A stretch of 64,000 nt of DNA from Gymnogyps californianus (GCF_018139145.2 NC_059500.1:44067226-44131225), one strand, 5' to 3'. Counted from the first letter of the stretch, positions 11,301 to 22,329 are shown. Numbers and translations: made by a program. Notes: generated from the letters alone by a model not told the origin.

Positions 11301-14300
11301 TCCTGTCCTGTTCACTAAAAGGCAGTTATGGGAATCACAGCACATAATTTCACCCTAAGGAAAAGGAGGAATGTTGATTAATTGGAAAGATGAAACACGT
11401 CATGAGAATTCAGGAAAATCTTTATTTTAAGAAAGAACCTCATGAAACAAGATTTTTAATTCCCTTATAGGGACTGGTGACTGATTTATGAGCTACCTAA
11501 TTGCAAACAGTGACTGACCTCTGTGACCATATGCTGTCATATCTTGGTACAGCTGCTTATATGCAGGATGTCAGGCTCTGTGAGATTTAGTTTTCTCTCC
11601 AAGAAAGCTGTAGCTCCCTTCTGTCTGATCAGGTAGTTCAAGGTGAGGTTTATACTAGGCAAAGCTGTATTTTTTTGCTACTTCAGTTGCATTGGGCTGA
11701 ACAGGTTTCTGCAAATGTTTAAGGAGACTTTAGACCAGTGTCACTGGTGAGTGTGGGTATATGCACACATACATGCACCTCTAGGCTTTTGTGTCAAATC
11801 ATTACAGATTGGGGGGGGGGGCACAAAAAACCTCAGTAATAATCTCTAATAGCAGCTTCTACAGATCTACTTTATTCTGACTACTTTTCCTTCACCTTTA
11901 CTATTCCAGCTTACTCAGGTGAAGAAATTCCTGTGTCTTCCAGCAGAGTGAGCCTTTCACCTTCAAATGCAAGCCTGGTGCCTGCAGAAGGAGCACGCAG
12001 GAGAGCCTTCAATCCCTTGTGGAAACAGTCTAAAAGTGACCCTGTGCTGCACTGCTGGTTGCTTCAAGGTGACTTGATTTTCTCTATCAGTGCTTATGTC
12101 CTGTAATGTAGGATATAATAGGACTCATAAAAGTAATGAGTCCTTAAAAGAACATTTGTCAGAAGGTTAGTACCTTGAAGCTAGCACCTGCAGAAATCAG
12201 CTACTGTCTCCCAATAGAGTACCTACATTACAGCAGTTTGTGCTTTGCCAAATCTCCACCCAACTCCTTAGTCTTGCTGCTCTTTAGGCTTTCACATCTA
12301 GGAACAGGGTCTGTAGCATTGCTAGTTTGGGGAGGTGGGAGGGATGGTGGAAGATGAGGAGGAGTGAGCACATAGGATTTCTCAGTGTATTTGTATGCTG
12401 GCATCTAAAAGCTTGCAAGGGCAGTTGTGAATGTGAGCAATTTAAAGCAAAATTAGCTTGGGTATTTGGTATTAGCCCATAAATTTGCACCCCTTTTCTC
12501 GCTCCTCATAGCATCAAAAAACCCAAAAACTCAACACAAAAAAAACCCCACAGTGGAGAGCCGATGAAGTCGGTCGCAGCTACTTTGGTGTCAGTGATCC
12601 AATTCAGTTGCTGTGGGAAAACTGCTAGTGTGACTGCCAAGTCCTTGATTCTGTTGATAGTCTTAAAAATCCACTAGTCAAGAGTTTTTTGCAGTTTTTA
12701 TTAGAAGATATTAGAATCCCCATAGTAGCTGCTGATACATATCAGCGCTCACAAAATGCAAGTGGAGAGGGGGCATGTTAGTCACAGCCATTTATTTTGA
12801 ATATTGGGAGCGTGCCTATCTGGATTACAGTTACCATTTTGTGGAACGTTTTTATGTCTCTGCTACATCATGTGTTTTCTCTTTTCCTCCTATCAACTTC
12901 CACCACAGCACCCTGGAGAATCTGCTGCTGAAGCGATAGTTACATGACACAGAGCCTATTCATAGCTGCGAAAGCGGAGCAGAGTGTTTCTGCTGTAGAC
13001 TCCATCAGTCAGAAGCATTTGGGCGCTTTAGGCTCAGTGTACCTGAGGTTAGGTCTGTTCGGCACTGGACCTGAGAGTTAAATACATGAGTGCTGCAGAA
13101 AGGGAACTCAGCTGCAACAGAAAAATGGAAGTTGCTTCAAGTTAGTTAGTGCTCTTGCTGGAAAGTTTTGCATCTCCTCCTCATGTTGTTGTGTTTGGCA
13201 CAAAGCCAACATTAAAGTGCTTCTTGAACAACCTGTAGGTGCTCTTATTTATTTTTTTTTTGAACAGGGCAAAAAATTGATGATTGTTATTTAGACCAAA
13301 GGCAGTGGATTTCTATTTGGACCAAAGGGAGTGGAATTGATTCCCTCTTGCCCCTTGTTTAGTCCTTGCAAGGTAATTTTGATTTTTTTTTTTTCCCCCA
13401 TTAAATTTCCCCTTTGTAGTAGTACTAGCTTCCAGCCTAACAAGCAATTATTTTCAGATGTTTTGTAACTGGCCCTCTTGACATAATAACTGAAAGTTAC
13501 AAAGAGTTTAGGAGAGATCATAAAAGGCTTCAAGCTTTGCTTAACCTGCTTTGTATAACTGTATGTTAACATTAACTCTCAATGCTCATTTCAGGTCTGT
13601 TCAGAACAGAATCAAAAGAGAAAGGAACCGACGTACACAAAATAGCAAATAGCTTTCTCAGAAATGTCCCTCCAGACCCTTTGACATGTGATGTGCACTC
13701 AATCATAGCTTTGTACGACTCTATTTTACAGGCATTTTCTCTAGTGTAAATCCGATACAGAGTGAGTCTGGTGTGCTGCCCTGACCATTCCAGACTGTTA
13801 AGTTTTACGTGGTTAAACTGTGCACTGCATCATCACTGAATCAGGATTGAAATCTCAGCGGATACTTGTTGAACAACAGTACTATGAACCAAGGGGATTG
13901 TTTGCTTTTTTTGATCTTTGTCTTCAGGGGCAGTGCTCAGCTGTGAAGCTGCAAAGCAGGCTGAAGTAAAACCACAACTCTGCACTGTGACCTTCCGGAA
14001 GAGTTTGAGAGCAAGAGCTTTGAGGGGAAGACCCCAATCTTTGATAGACTACAAGTCTTACACAGACACTAAACGGCTTGTGGCGTGGATCCTAGAGCAG
14101 CCCTCCTGCAACATGAGCCCTGACATACATGAATTGGTGGAAAATATCAAGTCTGTTTTAAAATCAGATGAGAAACATATGGCAGAAGCTATCACCAGTG
14201 CCACCTTCCTTGAGCAGGTAGTTTCATTGCTTGTATTTATCAGGTGATGTGGAAATCAACTGGCCTTGGTTTCAGACTATGGGTTTACATTTGCCACTCT

Positions 14301-15567
14301 GCTTTGTATGCCCGTTTTTGAACCCAATTAGCTTCCTTCGGTACTTTAGTTTTATTTAGGGAGTGTGCGAGAGGCTATGCAGCTATGATGTCTCTTGCTC
14401 TATCAATCACACAGCCAGGAAGGTTTTCAGAAGACTGAATATGTGTGTATTTAAAAGCTGAAGGAGATGGTCTTCTGTGGTAGAATCATGAACTGTAAAT
14501 AACATGACAGTGTTTTATACTGAGCATGGCAGGGGAGAGGGAAGAGATGTTATAAAGCATTTACTATTATAAACTGGAAGGAATGGAAGCTGACAAGGAA
14601 ATTTTTATGTAAACCCACTAGAAGCAACTTTTTGTGATTGGCTCCCAGGATAAAAATAAGACCTAGTACTAAAGGAAAAAAAAAAAGCAGAAAGTAGAAA
14701 ATATGTGCTTACACTAATGGAATGAATATTCAGAAGTTTCAGACATTACAGACTTCATCAAACAAGTGTTTTGGTAGCTTACAGATCATTTGGATAGATG
14801 AGTTGATTCACGCATCGCACAAGTGATGCGCTGCAACAACTGGTTTTGCTTTGAGTTCTCATGCAAAATACATCAAAGGTTGTCATTTAGGCTCTGCAGA
14901 TAAAGTGAGATTTCCCACTGCAGCCTACAGGCAACAAAAGCCTCAACAGATTTGACAGAAACAGCTGAAAAAAAATTCCTCATAAGAATTTAATTTATCA
15001 CACTGGCCTGAAGGTTATTACAGTCCAGTGGCTTCTGCAGGAAGAAACACTTAGGTTCCTATTAAGCAAGACCTGACATGCTATGGTTTGAGGTGAGCTA
15101 ATTCTTGTGCAGGTTTTTTTGGTTGTTTGTTTGTTTGTTTTTTAAAAAGACAACACTCATGCCTTTTCCCATTGGGATTGCTTTTCCCATGCCTCCTCGA
15201 CAAATAGCAGTTTTAGTCTCAGCTTTTTTTATTATTCTTTAAATATGACAGACAGCACTGCAACTAGCTTCTTCCTTGTTGGGTAAGAAACTATTTTAAT
15301 GGAACAAGAGCCTGAAAACAAATCTGATTTACTTTTTTTTTTTTTTTTTTCCTTTTAAAGGTGACAGCATCTGCCCAGCAAGCCATGTCATCGAGTGCCC
15401 ACATGTTACCTTTAAGATGGCATTCTGGATTGCTGCATCTGGAGAGCTGTGGTGACCTGAGTACTTTTACCACAGATGAAGATCAGCTAGCAGAGAGGAA
15501 GATCCAGAGAGCAGAGCATGAACGGCCTCACAGTCTTATTGGTGTTGTCAGGGAAACTGTACTTTGA
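1550..15567 (+). CDS. ENTREP1: ENTREP1 (FAM189A2), 3' part, eight spliced exons
   Basis: Endosomal transmembrane epsin interactor 1 is an integral membrane adaptor. It is reported to bind epsin and the HECT ubiquitin ligase ITCH and to promote uptake of receptors such as CXCR4. Eight exons (1550-1678, 2455-2562, 2683-2801, 7280-7409, 8039-8111, 11910-12068, 13928-14217, 15361-15567) have AG/GT borders and compatible phases, and join into one 1,215-nt frame: 404 residues plus TGA. In this visible part, a hydrophobic membrane segment spans about residues 45-70, PPSY is at 102-105 and PPPY at 148-151 (WW-domain ligands). A conserved tail follows with SLIDYKSY, DIHELVENIKSVLKSD and a final RETVL. 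I recognise these blocks as FAM189A2 rather than the paralogues FAM189A1 or FAM189B. The 5' exons with the earlier membrane helices are outside the window, so the product is partial here. It is convergent with APBA1, as in human. Confidence in identity is high; exact borders are from sequence reading only. Confidence 0.95.
2363..2395. repeat. (ATT)n microsatellite
   Basis: About ten uninterrupted ATT units lie within the ENTREP1 intron, roughly 60 bp before the transmembrane exon. Confidence 0.95.
2455..2562 (+). CDS. ENTREP1: ENTREP1 exon, transmembrane helix
   Basis: 108 nt, phase 0 to 0. The acceptor is TTCTTCAG and the donor GTAAGTGA is strong. The 36 residues begin KALFALCALNALTI and run through a hydrophobic stretch to RYLRIFATRRSCI. 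The helix is followed by basic residues (R-R), which suggests that the following proline-rich part is cytosolic. Confidence 0.95.
2683..2801 (+). CDS. ENTREP1: ENTREP1 exon, acidic linker and first PPxY
   Basis: 119 nt, phase 0 to 2, after a 120-bp intron. An acidic stretch leads into DPDDFVPPVPPPSYF. PPSY fits the PPxY class of WW-domain ligand used to recruit NEDD4-family ligases. The donor is GCAG/GTAAAG. Confidence 0.95.
2802..7279 (+). other. ENTREP1 intron, 4.5 kb
   Basis: It holds two GC-richer patches (about 3080-3420 and 4590-4900) and the truncated LTR at about 5570-5848. The several open frames here lie in GC-rich sequence with few stops, overlap on both strands and lack recognised motifs. 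I do not call them genes. Confidence 0.7.
5570..5848 (-). mobile_element. Truncated LTR, related to the one at 44371-45507
   Basis: Read on the minus strand, the sequence starts TGTGTTGAGTTTGTGTGG at 5848. It shares ordered blocks with the complete LTR at 45507: the AGCTTCTGTGAGAAG-like block, a CATCAGCGACGG block, the TTTAAGAAGGGG TATA-like segment and GGTCAGTGAAGAAGGAG. Similarity fades below about 5570. The GC-rich stretch 5450-5570 may be the divergent rest. There is no 3' end or target duplication, so it is a broken or chimeric copy with no coding content. Confidence 0.75.
7280..7409 (+). CDS. ENTREP1: ENTREP1 exon, second PPxY
   Basis: 130 nt, phase 2 to 0. The acceptor TTTGTTGCAG closes a 4.5-kb intron. 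The exon encodes DVIPLPHIYRARIKDVEVF and then LDPPPPYEAV. PPPY is the second PPxY motif; its spacing and flanks match the FAM189A2 family closely. The donor is CAG/GTATGG. Confidence 0.96.
7410..8038 (+). other. ENTREP1 intron
   Basis: 629 bp between the PPPY exon and the linker exon. I see no repeat or gene in it. Confidence 0.8.
8039..8111 (+). CDS. ENTREP1: ENTREP1 exon, variable linker
   Basis: 73 nt, phase 0 to 1. The acceptor is TTTTATTCCAG and the donor CAAG/GTAAAA. The 24 codons (EGALQISVVELVDSGE and onward) are weakly conserved linker. The call rests mainly on clean splice sites, phase fit with both neighbours and position. Confidence 0.8.
9515..9552. repeat. Imperfect triplicate AGGCCTGTAAAA
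   Basis: Three tandem imperfect copies of an AGGCCTGTAAAAA-like unit directly follow an A15 run. It looks like replication slippage next to a poly-A stretch. Confidence 0.8.
9713..10273 (+). mobile_element. Solo endogenous retrovirus LTR (ERVL-type)
   Basis: 561 bp, from TGTACTGGGTCTGGCTGGG to TTAAACCACAGCA, so it has TG...CA ends. The direct repeat GGAGG lies immediately outside both ends (9708-9712 and 10274-10278): a 5-bp target duplication, typical of ERVL-class insertions. The 3' part has the AACTGTCTTTATCTCAACCC and CATCCCACTGGG blocks I know from abundant avian LTRs. A C-rich tract (10113-10140) lies inside. No internal viral genes remain, as expected after recombination between LTRs. 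Confidence 0.92.
11910..12068 (+). CDS. ENTREP1: ENTREP1 exon, serine-rich and SKSDPVLH block
   Basis: 159 nt from the upstream acceptor (ACTATTCCAG), phase 1 to 1. A second acceptor, TTACTCAG, lies 9 nt further in and keeps the frame, so the exon may instead start at 11919. The exon carries the conserved SKSDPVLH block, which here is followed by CWLLQ before the donor CAAG/GTGACT. I recall a different sequence after this block in human. Confidence 0.85.
12069..13927 (+). other. ENTREP1 intron, 1.9 kb
   Basis: Unique-looking sequence with short homopolymers only. I see no gene or recognised repeat. Confidence 0.75.
13928..14217 (+). CDS. ENTREP1: ENTREP1 exon, conserved cytosolic tail
   Basis: 290 nt, phase 1 to 0. 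The acceptor is TTGTCTTCAG and the donor CAG/GTAGTT. It encodes VLSCEAAKQAE, RPQSLIDYKSYTDTKRLVA and DIHELVENIKSVLKSDEKHM, the best-conserved part of the tail in the FAM189A2 family. An open frame covers the whole exon. Confidence 0.95.
14218..15360 (+). other. ENTREP1 last intron
   Basis: 1.1 kb with a short (TTTG)n near 15120 and an 18-nt T run at 15333-15350 that forms the polypyrimidine tract of the last exon. Nothing else was seen. Confidence 0.8.
15361..15567 (+). CDS. ENTREP1: ENTREP1 last coding exon
   Basis: 207 nt to TGA at 15565-15567. The acceptor CCTTTTAAAG follows an unusually pure T run at 15333-15350. It encodes LLHLESCGDLSTF and ends ERPHSLIGVVRETVL, the family's conserved C-terminus. 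Confidence 0.95.
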   Translation: MTASAQQAMSSSAHMLPLRWHSGLLHLESCGDLSTFTTDEDQLAERKIQRAEHERPHSLIGVVRETVL

Positions 15568-16021
15568 GCTGGTTTCTGTTTATTCCTCATTAGAGCACTT
15601 CTGTTAGACATACATGCTGCACAGGAAAATCATCTCTGACAAGCGGGTGGAAGAGTGTGTTGATAATGCATTTTTTTTTTTATACCCTCAGGCTCCTAAG
15701 GGGAAGCTTGTTCTACAAAGCCTATTAAGGAGATTGCAAGCTGACCTTTATTGGGCTCTCAGGTGCAACTAGTCCATTTGTGATATGGTACTGTCCTGTT
15801 ACATCTCTCTTGTCTGTCACCACTTAGGATGGATTTGCTTTTTTTACTCAGCTTACAAGAGTGATGGCAGAATGGCTCTATGCCTTGGTTTACCGGGGTG
15901 AGGCAAGGACAGTGAATGTATGTGTGCACTTTGTATCTCATTGGAGAACACGGCCAGTGTCAATGCCTGTGTTCATCTGGTGTGTGTTACTGTAGCTCCA
16001 CTGATATTTTAAAAAAAAACT

Positions 16022-16051
16022 GGGGGGGGGGCTTTTTCCCCCCCCCCCCCC
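16022..16051. repeat. G10-CTTTTT-C14 inverted repeat
   Basis: A run of ten G, a six-base loop and a run of fourteen C. It can fold into a very stable hairpin and lies inside the predicted ENTREP1 3' UTR. Confidence 0.95.
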
Positions 16052-16238
16052 GTTTTGGCTGGCATATAGCAATTTACTTCCTAGTAGAGGTGCTTGTTAT
16101 GTGCCAGCTGCCATCCGTGCCAGAAGCACGTATGCAGCCATCTCAAATCCTCTGCAGACGTGCAGGTGACTACCAAACATTGTTTTGGCAATCTTAACCA
16201 CTAGGCCACAGTGACCCATGAGCTGATGCCCTCTGGCT

Positions 16239-16244
16239 AATAAA
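16239..16244 (+). terminator. Candidate ENTREP1 poly(A) signal, proximal
   Basis: AATAAA about 670 nt after the stop codon, with GT-rich sequence starting near 16255. Confidence 0.35.
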
Positions 16245-16575
16245 TATATATGCCAGTTGGCTCAAGGTGTTGACTGCAGATAGTTTGTTAAGCTCTGTAC
16301 TATATGTATGCTGCTAACGTGGAATACACGAGTATTTCCAGAGGCTGGGATGAGGCACACAAATTTTATTTGCAAGGCTAGTTGTAGCCTTCTGTGTCTC
16401 GGCAGAATGGCTAAATATTCCTGCTGCTATTTTAATGATAAAGCTTCATTTAAAAATTATTAAACAGCTTTCCCCCTGAAAACCAAAAAACTTTAAAGTA
16501 AAGTGAGTTTTAATTAAGCTTGTTCAGAAGTTGAAACTGTGCAGTATGGCTTGACTCACTAAAGATGGTAACTTG

Positions 16576-16581
16576 AATAAA
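16576..16581 (+). terminator. Candidate ENTREP1 poly(A) signal, distal
   Basis: AATAAA about 1.0 kb after the stop codon, with a GT/T-rich element at 16608-16628. Confidence 0.45.
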
Positions 16582-16600
16582 ACAAAATGCTTATCTCTGT

Positions 16601-19600
16601 ACTGGAATTGGTGCTTTATTTTTCCTGTCTAGTAGAGGAAGTAGATTAGGGATATTGGGTTTGCTGGAGCACTGGCGTACTGGTACATTTTGCTCTCAGA
16701 AGTAAGAGCATAGCAAGTAAAACTTAAGGGGTTTTGTCTTGGAGAAGAAAGAAAACACCACAAGAACACACTGCTTCGTTATGCTAGCTTTTACCTCAGC
16801 TCTGTTACATATTTTGCAATTCCGTCACATTTAAAACTCCAACTCTTCTTGTTACATGCATGATCTTAAGTGAGAGTTCTTTCAGATCTTCAGTATTAGC
16901 TTCCTTTTCCCAGTTAATCGTTGCCCTTCCAAAACTAGGTTGTGGAAAAAGAAAATTATGCACACCCCATCATTGCAAACTGTACTTCCAGTAGCTCTTG
17001 ACAGCTCTTACCTTGCTGTCATACTTTATACATAAACTCCCTGCAACCCTACTGGGAGAAAAGTCTGCAAAGGCCCCTGCCCTCCAAGTCAGGATGCAAT
17101 GTAAGCTTATGCTTCAGAAGACACGATCACAATTCGGTTAATTGCTCATTATCCCAGTGGAACAGGACTAACCTGAGCTAAAGTTATCAGCCATTGGACA
17201 GTGCTTCAAAAGGCAGGTACATGTTTCAGATAACAGGAGAGAAAAAAATCTGATTTCAATACATTACCTGCTTACCATAGCTCTTAATTTCTAATTGACC
17301 ATGTAATTACTCCAGTGCCACAATTATTTATGAAACGTATCAATCAAGTTATTACCCAGGTAAGCTGTTTCCTTAGTGACCTGCACAAAACATGACCTGT
17401 TTTTCAGCCAGTCATGCTTTAAGAGACACCAAGAGAAAGAATGTGGCAGTTCTACCAGAGGAAAAGATACAGAAAAAGTATTCAGAGTCGTCAACTTTTC
17501 TGAACAATACTCACCTTTCTGTTATCACAGGCTTCTCTGGCAGACCTGTTCTCTGTCCTAGGGGAGTGTTCCAGAGAGCTGACAGCCAGGTCTATGCCCA
17601 GGGTACACTACGAGTAACCAGTCTCACTTCATATGGAGAACGCACAAGCTGAGGCACTTTATGTCAGGGTAGGAGCCTATCTGTTCTCCATGTACCTCAT
17701 GTAAGGTACCTGCAAATGTTGTAGCTGAATCAGTGTGTAAAAAATACTGGAATTCCCATGTTTCTTGGAGACTGGCCTGAACACCAAGTAGGCTAGTTTC
17801 TGTAGCCAGGCTGTGCTCTGTTCTGCACCAGTGACTTGACAACCTTACTGGCTATGGACTGGACAGGCAGGTCCTTGCTAACTGCAAGGTTTATATATCA
17901 TTCAGGACTCTGTTTTGTCCACTAGTGCCCAGCCCCTTCAGCCACTACACCTAATACCGCACCTTGACTGCCACGAATTTACAGCGCACCCCACACACCT
18001 CTCTGACTGTGGCACACCAATCCAGAAAGGATGATGAAATACTTTCTAGATAGGAAGCAAATCTACTGAAAAATAATGCTCTCACAGAGTAGTTTTCCAA
18101 GATACAAGTTAAGTTTCTCTACCTGTATTAGAATGATGAATGATAACATTGCAAGTTTCAAAAAAAATGTTACCCATATATCCAAACAATGTAGCAAGTT
18201 TTAATTTAATTATCTTCAGGCACTGAGAGACACAGTACCATAGCCAGTTTCTTCTTCTTCGTCATAATTAGAATCTTAGCAAGAGAGAATGTAAAGGACG
18301 CTTACCACACTTAATGCTATTTCAACAAGTTTAAAACATGCAGATTTCAAGAGCTACGAGGTGTCTAGCAGCTAACTTCAATCACCACAGTTCCAGTGAC
18401 AATGCAGCTTTTGGCAACAGAAGAATCATTTTCATTTCATAAAGTGTTTTTTATCTGTCAAGGAAAAGTTTATGCAAATCTTTTTCATCAGAACCAGTCT
18501 CCCACCAGAGGCTTTTTTTTTTTTTTTTTTTTTAAACTACCAGCTTTATGAGCTATCGTACATTAAAAAGATAAACTTCTCATGCCCTTTCCCTTTTGCA
18601 AATGCAGTCTCATTTCCCATCCAGGCAGCCTTCAGAACTAATGAAAAAGTCTCCCTTCATCAACAGCACTCTCTCAAACAACACAGATGCCCTCACCACT
18701 CCTCCTGCAACTCTCACCCAATGGAAAAGCCACCAGTTAGAGCAATGGGAATTTATTAGCGGGCGTGACGCTGCCCTCTTAGTCCCAGAGAGACCTTCTC
18801 ATTCTAAAACAAGGGGGCACACAACTCAGTGCAATCACCTGTCGCACTGTCTCTCTTCCCACTGCTGCCAGGGTACATGTCCTGAACTTCCATGGTCTTG
18901 CCTGAAGATGCCTTTCCGGAGAAGGAGCAGCACACACATCTCCTCACTCAGCGGGGAAATTCGCAGAAGGCATGGAAGACGCTGCCATGGGATGGAACAG
19001 GGAGGAAAGGCAGAGTACATGCAGGCTGCGACAGGGTAAAGATGGGATGAAGAAGCATCAGTGGATAAGTGGTACGTGGATGCTTATCAGAAGGCTAAGC
19101 TTGAAAGATGGACTTCAAGTGGAAAAAAAATTGTACCTGGTTTCAGTTTACTTCTCTGAAAGTCATTCTTATGTCTTTCCCCTGTTTCCCCTAGCCCTAT
19201 ACACACATGCACACAGACTATCAAAAATGACAGGGTGGTGAAGGGAGAGGGCACAAGCCTATTTTAGTCAATTGCTTAGGATTGAGAGACACATTTTTCT
19301 GCCATCTTAATTTGCTCATTGGTAAAATCATTCAGTGGGGAAAAAATTCCGCACAAAATTGCTGCTGTGAAAGCATGAGAATTAGCATAAATTATAGATA
19401 CGTTGCCTGGCTGAGCTGGAATAGAAACAGTTAAAATAGTAGGTTTCAAGGGAGGGGAGGCTTCCAGGAGAGCAGTAATGCCAGGTGGTCAGTGGCAGAG
19501 AAAATGAGGGTATCCAAAAACATCGTACTGGAGAAGGAAAAAAATGTCTCTTCTGGAGTGTTTTACAGAAGCAGTAGTAGTTAGGATTGACATTTACAGC

Positions 19601-22314
19601 AACAATCAACCTCTTCAAGTATGAACCACAGCTCCCTTCCCATACGTGCTGCAGTTACTTATTTTGCACTAGGTCTGAGAATCATCTCTCTTAATTAACA
19701 TGCTGTTAAAATTCTTTGGTTTCCTAAGAATTGCTGCTGCCGTCCCTCAAAAAAGGCAGCATGCAGATTCATGAATAATGACCTTTTATACATAATTCTG
19801 TTTGCTAAATGTATATATACACTTTATTCCTGTACACCAAGTGTATCAATATCTAACAGTTTCCCTAATGAGCTATGACTATGATATACAACTTATGACC
19901 TACAGTCACACTTCATTGTGGAGTCCAATGAAATCACTGTTCAGTGGCTGTCACATTGCTGAAAAGCTAAGAAGAAAATCTACGAGGATGCACATTCACA
20001 ATCTGGGCATTTTATGTGCCACCTTATCTGAAGTTAGAAAACAGAAACATTTTCTTGGCTCTGAAGTTTGGTAACCTGTGCAGTTATGGGGTATGATTAT
20101 ACACCATTCTTGTGGAAGCAGCTGTCAAAAGCAGTATCGAAGAACCTTGCAAATTATCAGTACTATGGTTTAAATTAAAAGCTCCAGTCATAAAATGCAG
20201 ACCTTCGCATACAAAGCAGGCTTTCTGGAAAAACTGGTGTTCAGAGTTCTAAAACTATCCTTTATAAAAGAAGGTTGTTAATTTGCAAACTGTAATTAAA
20301 ATACAAACTGTCTGAAAGAATTGCTCTTCTGGCTCAGTGACCTTCTCACTTAATGGTAGGACATTATTCTTGCCTTACTGACAGAACCAAAACCAAAACT
20401 CCAAAGCATATGTGTTTTGCACCACGAGGTGCTGGCTTGTTATCATCCCAGTAAGAAAGGCACTCAGAATCTGTAAAGTCTCATTTAAAATGCTATTTAT
20501 TAAAGCTAATGCTATAGAGGATAGTATAGCTAATTTTGTATCCCTTCAGATGTAAAATTGGGAACCCCAAGTTTTGCAGCTTCAAACAGATGTGTATGAT
20601 CAGGGCGCAATAGGTTGTGCAGATCCCATCCATGCAAGGGTTACCCCATTTTCGTCATTTGAGCTATTACAAGATTTTTTTAGAAGAAAAACAACTCCAT
20701 TCATCACTTCTACTGTCAAACAAAAAGGATGTTCACATGAGAACTTATTGCTGCACCTCCAGACAAAGGCCAGGACACACAAGCGGTGTCACCACCAGTG
20801 CCAAGCCAAGCAGGGGCTGCCTGCAGGCTTCTCTCTTAAAATCAACCAGCTAAATTTATGCTGCGGCCGAGGGATATCCCTGAAGGCCAGGCTGTACAAG
20901 CAGCACAGAGCAGCACAGCACAGGCCTGGGCCTACTCAGGTTAACTGATGTGTGGATCACCGACTCCTCCATGTGCAATGTTCTTCAGGTTGGGATTGCT
21001 ACCATATGCTCCCGCACTGAACATTTCTTTAAATCACCATCCCAGTCCTGTTCTCAGACCCTCAGTCCCCACAGAGTATCCACCCCACAGCACCACCTCT
21101 CCAGCCTCCAAGGCACTACAGGGTGCTGGAACTGGGGTGGGGTCTGCTTGTCCTCCCAGCGTGGATCCAAACCATTAAAACACTGGAGGTGAGGGCAAGA
21201 AAAATGTCCCCTGTGAAGACAGCAAATCTGTGAGATTTGGATCTGTACTGCTAAAGGAAAAGTCAGACTTAGGTTTATCCACTGAAATGCAAAAAACTTT
21301 CTACTATAGAAATCAGAATGTAAAGCTTTAAGAAGAATGGTAATAAACAGGAGGATGGAGGGTGGCATGCAGGGAAACACAGAAAGCAAGCTCAGCCTGT
21401 CTGCTGCACCATTTACCAGAGACTTCACAATTTCTCCGATCTATCATCTACGCAAATAAGGTGAAATATTTCATTGTCCTGTGTTGGCAATATTTGTATT
21501 TCATGTTACGAATAGCCACTCAGTGGCTGAAGGCCCACGTTTAGTTTTCTTCTGAATCAGCTGTGGCATATGTTTTCATTTCTGTAGTTTCAAAGTACTC
21601 ATGACAACCTGTGAAGCACAGAAAATCTTATGAAGCCTTACCTGAAGAAATGCTCCTTTGCTGGCTTTTGTTGGTTGTCTTTCAAATACCATCATGTTTT
21701 TCATAATCAATCTCTCATTATACAAATATTTTTTAGCCTTAGCACAGGCAGTTCCAGGATTTTTTCTAAGGACAGACATATTACAATTCTACTTTTTATT
21801 TATTCAAATGGTACTAGCTCTTTAAGAATAAACCATGCTGATGACCTTTGAAGAAAAAGAGTGGTTTCAGAAATGATAGGAAGTGTAAAGAATTTTTAGC
21901 AAGGCCTCATTTATGAAAAAAGCATACTTATTCAGACAATGAAATAATATTTCTGTCACATAAAAGACATCTTGAAATAACATATTTTTGGAAGATGCAA
22001 ACATGGTGACATTTCACATTGTAAAAACTGGGATGCAACCTTAATAAGGAATCAGCTTCATTTAGGAGCACTAGTGTCACTTGTTACCTGAAAATAATGC
22101 TGAATTTACCTGAAAAATTACCTGAAAATAAAATAAGGTTTTAAAAATAAAGTTAATAGCATTGGTTCACATCTGCAGAAACTCATACAGTATTATTTCA
22201 GACTAAGTGGCGAAAGAGAAGTTCAGACACCTTCCAAGCATTCATGCATTCATTGTTGGCAAGCCAGCCCTAGATCAGTGTGAGCAAACTCTCAGCCTTG
22301 TCTGAGGTATTTTT
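16601..22314. other. Intergenic region between convergent genes
   Basis: About 5.7 kb between the predicted 3' ends of ENTREP1 and APBA1. Open frames at 18472-19241 and 20574-21428 are short, overlap on both strands and carry no recognised domain. It has a T run of about 23 at 18511-18534 and a triple TTACCTGAAAA repeat near 22084-22131. I see no RNA gene. The true APBA1 3' end may reach further into this stretch. Confidence 0.6.
22084..22131. repeat. Three copies of TTACCTGAAAA
   Basis: The unit TTACCTGAAAA recurs three times within 48 bp at uneven spacing, just beyond the predicted end of APBA1. Confidence 0.9.
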
Positions 22315-22323
22315 GTTTTGTAT

Positions 22324-22329
22324 TTTATT
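22324..22329 (-). terminator. Candidate distal poly(A) signal of APBA1
   Basis: AATAAA on the minus strand (TTTATT as written), 3.5 kb after the stop. The downstream sequence is only moderately G/T-rich. Confidence 0.35.

Larger units (their letters stand above)
8112..11909 (+). other. ENTREP1 intron, 3.8 kb
   Basis: It contains the solo LTR at 9713-10273, two A15 runs (about 9368 and 9498), an imperfect AGGCCTGTAAAA repeat at 9515-9552 and a G-run near 11810. No further exon was seen. Confidence 0.75.
15568..16600 (+). other. ENTREP1: ENTREP1 3' UTR (predicted)
   Basis: Sequence after the TGA. Two AATAAA hexamers on the sense strand, at 16239-16244 and 16576-16581, are each followed by G/T-rich sequence. 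The second, with TTGGTGCTTTATTTTT downstream, is my preferred end. Which site is used cannot be told from sequence alone. The UTR includes the G10/C14 inverted repeat at 16022-16051. Confidence 0.5.

Noticed and set aside
18472..19241. Intergenic gene candidate on the plus strand
   Set aside because: Three short overlapping frames, one starting at a poly-T run, with no motif and no promoter or poly(A) pattern.
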